From: Atrina japonica
Taxonomy: Eukaryota; Mollusca; Bivalvia; Pterioida; Pinnidae
Length of the DNA: 64,000 nucleotides
Assembly: GCA_030159075.1 (NCBI GenBank)
Contig: BROG01000514.1
Coordinates: 1-64,000 of the forward strand
Direction of reading: 5' to 3'
The translations under genes were made by a program, and so were the position numbers. The notes under the pieces were generated by a model. The model made no database searches. It was not told the DNA's origin and was given only the letters and a program-made list of their open reading frames with translations. Shown here in pieces: positions 57,045 to 64,000 of this stretch. Within the stretch, counting starts at the first letter, position 1, and each line of letters opens with the position of its first letter.

Positions 57045-57060
57045 GTTTCCTTTTCTATGT

Positions 57061-57278
57061 ATTAAATATTTCTGAAAATTAGTTGTTTTTTTATTCATTT
57101 TGTTTCTGAATAGACCTTTATCAAATTGTTCCATTCTGACATGGTTCATACTAATATTATGCACCTTCAACGAAAAATGTGTCCAACATAACTTCTGGTC
57201 AATTACTCACATAGGTGACCAGAAATATGTTTTACGTACAGTGAAAAGAGACAGATTTGAGAAGTAGCTTAAAATAAA
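57061..57278 (+). promoter_or_regulatory. Candidate polyadenylation signals of the diflavin reductase gene
   Basis: ATTAAA lies 17 bases after the stop (57061-57066) and canonical AATAAA at 57273-57278. Either could end the transcript; the second allows a 3' UTR of about 250 bases. Confidence 0.5.
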
Positions 57279-57999
57279 GGCATGACACTTGTGAAGTTTA
57301 CAAGAATGAACATTTAGTTTAACTTCCCCCCACTCAAATGACCTGAAACAAGATATCATTGAATGTCATCAATGTAGATATAACGAAACCGGAAATAACC
57401 TAGGTCACATTTCTATTAACGTCACGTGATCCGATTACAAAATATTCTACAAAACTGAACATAATGTGACAACTAGAAAAAGGTCTATTAGAGGAAGCGT
57501 TTATACATGTGTTTGTTTGTTGTATTGTGTTATACGCTACACTCAACAATTTTTCAGTTATATGATGAGGGCTAACTCAAATAATTCAAGCCCGCTCCGA
57601 TTCTCTCCATCCTACCATGTTGAACTATAAATTGTTTGAATGATACATTGTGTACGTAGTCTAGTGACTATGAACTTTGATTCAAGAGTATTTATATAAC
57701 TACTCTGTCATATATAGCGTTATATAAATCTACAAACACATCATTCCCTTATATTGGCACTTGCTGTGAAGTTGACATTAAACATGTGTTAGTACACCTC
57801 ACCCGAACTGATAAGAAACTCGCAACAATCTTTGAAATTGGGAAAGTTTCGGAAAAATGAAAAAATACACAAATACACTTTTTGTCTTCTTCAGATTAGT
57901 ACCACTGAGGGATAACGAAGTACGAAAGTGTCGCTTATGGTACTGATATCTGTCTAGATATAAGAGCATAAAAATATATTATCAGTAATTACATATAAA
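57279..57999. other. Intergenic sequence downstream of the reductase gene
   Basis: No gene or clear repeat seen. Confidence 0.45.
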
Positions 58000-58480
58000 A
58001 AATCTGATTCCAAAGTATACATCATTAGGATGTCAAGGATATAGGTACAAATCTGGTAAAAATGGACAAACACGGACATCTTATAATCAAGAAGTGCGAT
58101 CACGTGTCATGGAGGAGTAAGCATCCCCTATCGACCGGTCACACATTCCGTGAGTCGGCAGTCAAATTTAAATGAAATACGTGAGGAACGAATCCTCATC
58201 ATAATTGGTACAAATGTCTCAACAACCGCCATCGAACAGGTAACTCAACATTTTACTTAGTGAAACAGAGTAGTCGCATATAAGACTATTATACCGACCG
58301 TAAAATTTGCGGAACATTGACATCAAACGCAGTTTTCGATATCCCTGCGTCAATAATTTGTCAGTGAGTAGTTTCCCTCTGAATATGAAATGTTCACATG
58401 ATGAACACGCCCTGGCATATCGGATCATTTGTGAAATATAAACTCCATATGCGAGTGATTGTGAGATATTATTATTTAAA
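58000..58480 (-). mobile_element. Penelope-like retroelement fragment 2
   Basis: Minus-strand frame 58219-58428 reads MIRYARACSSCEHFIFRGKL ... SLICDYSVSLSKMLSYLF, followed by the family 3' tail to about 58010. Truncated upstream. Confidence 0.78.
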
Positions 58481-59480
58481 CATAAAAAAAATCTCAGATA
58501 CCAAAGTATAATTCAATAGAATGTCCAGGACATAGATACAAATCCAGTTAAAATGGACAAACACGGACCTCTGGAAACCAAAAGATGGTATCAGGTGCCA
58601 TGGAGGAGTAAGCATCCCCTGTCGACCGGTTACACCCGCCGTGAGTCCACAGTCAAGTCGTATGAAACACGTGAGGAGTGTATCCTCGTCACAATTGGTA
58701 CAGACGTCTCAACAACCGCCAACGAAAAGGCAACTCAACATTTCACTTACAAGATTATTATACCGACCGTAAAATTTGCAGAATATTGACATTAAACGCG
58801 GTTTTCGATATCCCTGTGTCAATAATTTGTCAGTGAGTAGTTTACCTCGGTATATGAAATCTTCCTATGTTGTACACGCCCTGGCATATCGGATCATTTG
58901 TGAAATATAAACTCCATATGCGGGTGACTGAGGGATATTACTACTTAAATGTGGAAATTTTACTATGGGAAAGCCAAAATCGTCGCGTTTGTCGTATAGC
59001 TTAGTTGCTAATTTCCTGTCTGTGTTTATATCAAGTAAAATGTCTAAGTATGAAGCGTGTGTGCTTGATTCTGTTGTATCTTTAATTTCTAGTTCGCTGG
59101 GATATATTGCATTGACATATGTATGAAAATTGTCATTTATTAATTGACAAAACATCGTCGATATATCTAAATGTCAAATTAAAGGACACCGCTAACTTTT
59201 TCTTCTTTTGATTCAGCAGTTTCTGAATGAAGTCTGCTTCATATGAATAAAGGAACAGGTCGGCGAGTAAAGGAGCACAATTGGTTCCCATAGGAATGCC
59301 GACAGTTTGTTGAAAGACCACGTCTCCGACCATTACAAATATCTTGTCTATTAGAAATTCCAGCATGTTTTTTTTATATCAACTTCAGTGTATTTATGTG
59401 TAGAATCAGAGTGTCGTTTGACGAAATAAGTATCCTGATAGCTAGATATTTAAATTTTCGGGTACCACCTTTAGTGAAAA
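58481..59480 (-). mobile_element. Penelope-like retroelement fragment 3 with RT catalytic motif
   Basis: Minus strand carries VGIPMGTNCAPLLADLFLYS then NLTFRYIDDVLSIN (59133-59366), the palm motifs with YIDD intact, then ASYLDILLDINTDRKLATKL (58865-59155) and the 3' tail. Small shifts break the frame between these pieces. Assignment to Penelope-like elements rests on the W-x-P-K-x-x-K block seen in the sibling at 63637-63864. Confidence 0.8.
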
Positions 59481-59489
59481 AACAGTTGT

Positions 59490-60430
59490 CTATGATGCTG
59501 AAAAGTCTTTCTTTTAATTTTTTATGTGGAAGTGGAAAATTAACGATGGGAAAGCCGAAATCGTCGCGTTTGTCGAATAATTCGTTGTTAATTTCCCGTC
59601 TGTGTCTATAGTTAGTAAAATGTCTAAGTATGTGGGGTTTGTGCTTGATTTTGTTGCATCTTTAATTTCTAGTTCGCTTGGATATGTCGCATTGACAAAT
59701 GTCAAATTAAAGGTCACTGCTAACTGTTTCTTATTTTGCTTCAGCAGTTTCTGAATGAAGTCTGCTTCATGTGAATAAAGGAACAGGTCGGCCAATAAAG
59801 GAGCACAATTGGTTCACATAGGAATGCCTACAGTTTGTTAAAAGACCACGTCTCCGAACATAATAAATATATTGTCTATTAGAAATCCCAGCATCTTTTT
59901 TATATCATCTTTAGTGTATTTAAGTGTGGAATCAGAGTGATGTTTGACAAAATAAGTATCGTGATAACCAATCACTAGGTATTAAAATTTCCAGGTACCA
60001 CTTTTATTGCAAAAACAGTTGTCTATGATGCTAAAAAGTCTCTCTTTTATTTTTTTTTTTGTGGAATTGTTATGTAAAGAATAGAGAAGTCGTATGTTTT
60101 GATAGTGTGAATCTGAGAAAAATTGTGTGCTTTCAAATTTTCTAAAAGTTGTTTAGAATTTTTAAGTTCCACATCTGATTTACATGGCTTCTAGAATAGG
60201 CAACTATACAGTACTGCTGAAGTTTCTCCTTAACGGCTGTTAGTATCTTGGTAAGTAGTAAAGATAGAGGTTTGGTAGGACATTTGCTTGCTCCTGCTAT
60301 GCACCGCTGCTTATATGGGGTTTTGTGAAGTTTAGGTATCCAATATAAATATGGTAGCTCAAAATCAGTATCGGTTGTAGGTACATCAAAAGAACATAAT
60401 AATGATCTCGTCCTTTGAAAGTGGGCTACT
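59490..60430 (-). mobile_element. Penelope-like retroelement fragment 4 (upstream RT part)
   Basis: Minus strand shows a frame-broken PYLYWIPKLHKTPYK-like block near 60300-60370 and a second copy of the palm region at 59514-59795 (ADLFLYSHEADFIQKLLKQN, then SSTNPTYLDILLTIDTDGKL). The YIDD segment itself is deleted here. Direct tandem neighbour of fragment 3. Confidence 0.7.
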
Positions 60431-61419
60431 CACATGTGGTATATATCATACAAAATGCGTGAAGTGTTTTATTATGCTTGGTTTGCAATAAAATTGCGTG
60501 ATTCGTGATTTTCTTAGTAAAAAGACTTGCAACCTTATTGTACTTCACCTGCGATATAAATCAAAACAATTGTACACATTGTATATTCTAAGTATACTTA
60601 GTGAATTGTACCTCCTTTAAACTTAACGATTACTATCAACTCGTACCAGTACTTTCAATACTTTGGTTTTATGTATTTCTATGGACCATTTGTGACAGGT
60701 GTGACATTCTAACAGAGAACGCTGACTCCTTTCGGACACCTGGTTCCATTCTGTTTGAGATTTGCAATTGTTCTTCATGTTGAGGCCATTTGTATATCAA
60801 TTTGTCGTATTATAATGGACTTGAAGTTCGATTATCCATTTATATTTCTTCATTTTTACTTATCATCATATTCCCAATTTCCCGACACCACTGAAAACGT
60901 GAAATATTTTGACGTGACACTGGTAAATTCAGCGATCGTTTATCAGAAGTAAAATTTTGGACGAAAAGTATATTTTCAGTGTATTCTACCTGTCAGTATT
61001 TGACATTTGTTCATTGCCAGTCACTTGTATGATTATGGTTGTTCAGAGGTTTACCTGATTACATTTTAACAAAAAAGGATGTTCGTTTGTCTGCATTATT
61101 CACGTGTAATATTTATTTTATACTACTTTTCATACAAATGTAAACGATCTGGTTATATTGAGTCAATTATTTTTCTATAAAAGACATGTGGGATTCCATT
61201 TTAGCTCTTAGTTATTGATAAGTTGTCATTTCTCTTCATGTCAAGCTAGAAATATATTAGCTTTTGTCCAATATGACAAAGATTTGAACGACATATTTGG
61301 CGCAGTGAAACCTAGGTCGCAGTTACACTAAGTTTATCTGATATGACACGCCAAAATAACATAATGAGTAAAACCTTCTTCTTAGTAAACCTAGTTTTAA
61401 TAAAAAGAAATAATAATAG
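60431..61419. other. Intergenic DNA, no gene seen
   Basis: Short frames (60601-60783, 60755-60952) are not recognised. Confidence 0.4.
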
Positions 61420-62560
61420 ATGTCGCACCTGTGTTAAAGTTATTGGCTAACTGGTAAATAAAATCTAGACCAAATCAATACATGTAATAGATGTCACACC
61501 TGTGATAGAATTACAGGCTAACTGGTAAATAAAAGCTACATCAAATCAATACATGTAATAGATGTCCCACCTTTGATAGACTCACTAGCTAACTGGTAAA
61601 TAAAAGTTAGATCAAATCAATACATGTAATAGATGTCACACCTGTGATAGAATTACAGGCTAACTGGTAAATAAAATCTAGATCAAATCAATACATGTAA
61701 TAGATGTCACACCTGTGATAGAATTACAGGCTAACTGGTAAATAAAAGCTACATCAAATCAATACATGTAATAGATGTCCCACCTTTGATAGACTCACTA
61801 GCTAACTGGTAAATAAAAGCTAGATCAAATCACTACATGTAATAGATGTCACACCTGTGATAGAATTACAGGCTAACTGGTAAATAAAAGCTAGATCAAA
61901 TCGGTACATGTAATAGATGTCCCATCTTTGATAGACTCACTAGCTAACTGATAAATAAAAGCTAGATCAAATCAATACATGTAATAGATGTCACACCTGT
62001 GATAGAATTACAGGCTAACTGGTAAATAAAATCTAGATCAAATCAATACATGTAATAGATGTCACACCTGTGATAGAATTACAGGCTAACTGGTAAATAA
62101 AAGCTTCATCAAATCAATACATGTAATAGATGTCCCACCTTTGATAGACTCACTAGCTAACTGGTAAATAAAAGTTAGATCAAATCAATACATGTAATAG
62201 ATGTCACACCTGTGATAGAATTACAGGCTAACTGGTAAATAAAAGTTAGATCAAATCGGTACATGTAATAGATGTCCCACCTTTGATAGACTCACTAGCT
62301 AACTGTAAATAAAAGCTACATGAAATGAATACATGCAATATATGTCACACCTGAGATAAACTTACTGGCTAACTAGTAAATAAAAGCTAGATGAAATCGA
62401 TACATGTAATAGATGTCCCACCTGTGATAAAATTACTGGCTAACTGGTAAATAAAAGCTAGATCAAATCGTTACATGTAATAGATGTCACACCTGTTATA
62501 AAATTACTGGCGAACTGGTAAATAAAAGCTAGATGAAATCGATACATGTAATAGATAAAA
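61420..62560 (+). repeat. 71-bp satellite array with higher-order structure
   Basis: About 16 units of about 71 bp. Type A contains cacacctgtgatagaattac and type B cccacctttgatagactcac, sharing ggctaactggtaaataaaa-like and caatacatgtaatagatgt blocks. In part of the array the order is A, A', B, i.e. a 213-bp higher-order unit. Confidence 0.92.
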
Positions 62561-62699
62561 GGTAAAATTGAAGAAGTACCAATCAATAATAAAAAACTCA
62601 AGTCCATTATAACACGATGGAAACCTTTCAAGTTCAATGAACGGGTCAAATTCGGTAAAAAGATCAAGTTTGGTGATGAGGTCAAGTTAGGTGAAAAGC

Positions 62700-64000
62700 A
62701 TGATTGGTGAAACGGAGTCACTATCTGTGGCCGTGATCCAGAATACTATTTAACATCTCTGAGAGGGGGACTTCATAATGTTTAACAAGATCCACGTATC
62801 GACCATAAAACTTCTTAAACGACGATTTCAAGCGTTCAACAACGTAACCTTGTGTAAGTAGTTTATTGGCTAGTGGTTTAGCTCTCAGAATAAAACATTC
62901 ATGAGAAGAGCATGCCCTGACATAACGTAGAAGTTGTGAAATGAAAACGCCATAGGCAGGATAAGATTGAATATTATTACTTAGAAATGGAAAGTTTGTG
63001 ATATGGAAATTGAAATCGTCTCGTTTGTCATAGAGGGATGTGTGAAGTTGACCGTCTTTTCCAATCGACAGGAGTAATTCTAGGTAAGAAGCAGATGTGT
63101 TGTTCTCTGTCGTCTCATTGATCTCTACTCAACAGGATACAACTGGCCGAGGTAATTCTGAAATTCTGAATTATTTATGGACAGAACATAGTCGATATAC
63201 ATGTAAGTAAAATTGCACCGAGATGCTAACTGTTTGTTTCCTTTGGAGAGCAGAGACTGTACAAATTCCGCTTCATATGAATACAAAAATATGTCAGCCA
63301 AGAGAGGTGCACAATTGGTACCCATTGGAATGCCGACAACCTGTTGGAAAACTTTTCCCGCAAAAACTACGAAGATGTTGTCTACTAGAAACCCCAGCAT
63401 CTTGATAATATCGTCTTCAGTGTACTTGTTATTGGAATCAGAGTATTCCTTGACAAAATAAGGTTCTTCATTACCTAACACCAAATATTTATATCTGTGT
63501 TTTCCATTTTTGTATACAAAAGAGTTTTGTATAATAGATGTTAATCTGTTTTGAGTTTTTGATTATGGATTGTTGTGTAAAGGGTCGAAAAAATCAAAAG
63601 ACTTGATGCCTGTAATATGTTTGAAATTTGGAGATTTTAAATGTTCCAACAATTCTTTGAATTTTTTAGGATCCACATCTGATTGACTCCGCTTCTGGTG
63701 TAGGCCGTTATACAGTGCTTCTGAAGACCTTGCTTAATATGTGTTGTTAGAAGTTCGGTAAGCAAAATAGATAAAGGCTTGGTGGAACACTTAGATGACC
63801 CCGCAATGAAGCGGTGTTTATAGGGATTTTTTTGCATCTTCGGAATCCAATAAATATATGGCAATTCAAGCTTCGTGTCACTTGTGGGTATTCCAAACGA
63901 AGCGATAACAGATTTATGATTATCTAATATTTCAGAGGTAGAGAAATCGGTCAGAGAGTATGTAGGATTTTCAGGAAGTCTGTTTAGTCCAAGTTCCTCT
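62700..64000 (-). mobile_element. Penelope-like retroelement fragment 5, runs off the window
   Basis: Minus strand: 63637-63864 has PYIYWIPKMQKNPYKHRFIA and GSSKCSTKPLSILLTELL. 63125-63484 has VVGIPMGTNCAPLLADIFLY and YMYIDYVLSIN, where the second Asp of YIDD is Tyr. Frames are shifted between pieces and the 3' part to about 62700 has many stops. The 5' portion lies beyond 64000. Confidence 0.82.

Noticed and set aside
9703..57044. Methionine synthase reductase or ordinary P450 reductase
   Set aside because: Exon 10-13 blocks follow CysJ more closely and the protein lacks the long interdomain hinge of methionine synthase reductase; not excluded without phylogeny.

Overview
The window is animal nuclear DNA, AT-rich and repeat-laden, most probably from a bivalve or related mollusc. 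The evidence is GT-AG introns, many microsatellites and minisatellites, a tRNA-headed SINE, and degenerate elements carrying GGCCC-type motifs (such as ggcccatcgggcctcttg) that I associate with bivalve genomes. The species call is inference.

One host gene runs across most of the window on the + strand. Thirteen coding exons between 9703 and 57044 join in consistent phase to a 644-residue diflavin reductase. It has an N-terminal membrane anchor, an FMN/flavodoxin domain, a connecting/FAD domain and a C-terminal NADPH domain. The C-terminal half resembles the sulfite reductase flavoprotein (CysJ) more than cytochrome P450 reductase or methionine synthase reductase.

Intron 4 of that gene (14265-30502) contains a Maverick/Polinton, a virus-like self-synthesising DNA transposon, at about 16287-29509, bounded by roughly 95-100 bp terminal inverted repeats. 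It carries a packaging ATPase, a major capsid protein, a retroviral-type integrase and a protein-primed family B DNA polymerase with an OTU-like N-terminal region. It also carries several small accessory proteins and an unrecognised protein built from four 25-residue tryptophan repeats. The copy is decayed: ATPase, capsid protein and polymerase carry stops and/or frameshifts, the polymerase motif C reads NTDS, and integrase and polymerase meet tail to tail with both C-termini lost. I found no adenain-type protease. Most small accessory frames are still open. Nearly every start codon in the element follows a short T(T/A)TAAAA-type tract.

Region by region: 1-9700 holds intergenic repeats, including a 26/52-bp array (4650-7376) and a tRNA-derived 71/39-bp array (7610-9055). 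9703-14264 holds exons 1-4. 16.3-29.7 kb holds the Polinton. 30.5-45.2 kb holds exons 5-9, with a near-perfect long hairpin, a foldback cluster, a SINE, a TTAA-flanked MITE and a G-run/C-run repeat in the introns. 49.8-57.0 kb holds exons 10-13, with a dead LINE and reverse-transcriptase fragments between them. 57-64 kb holds more fragments of the same (probably Penelope-like) retroelement family and a 71-bp higher-order array.
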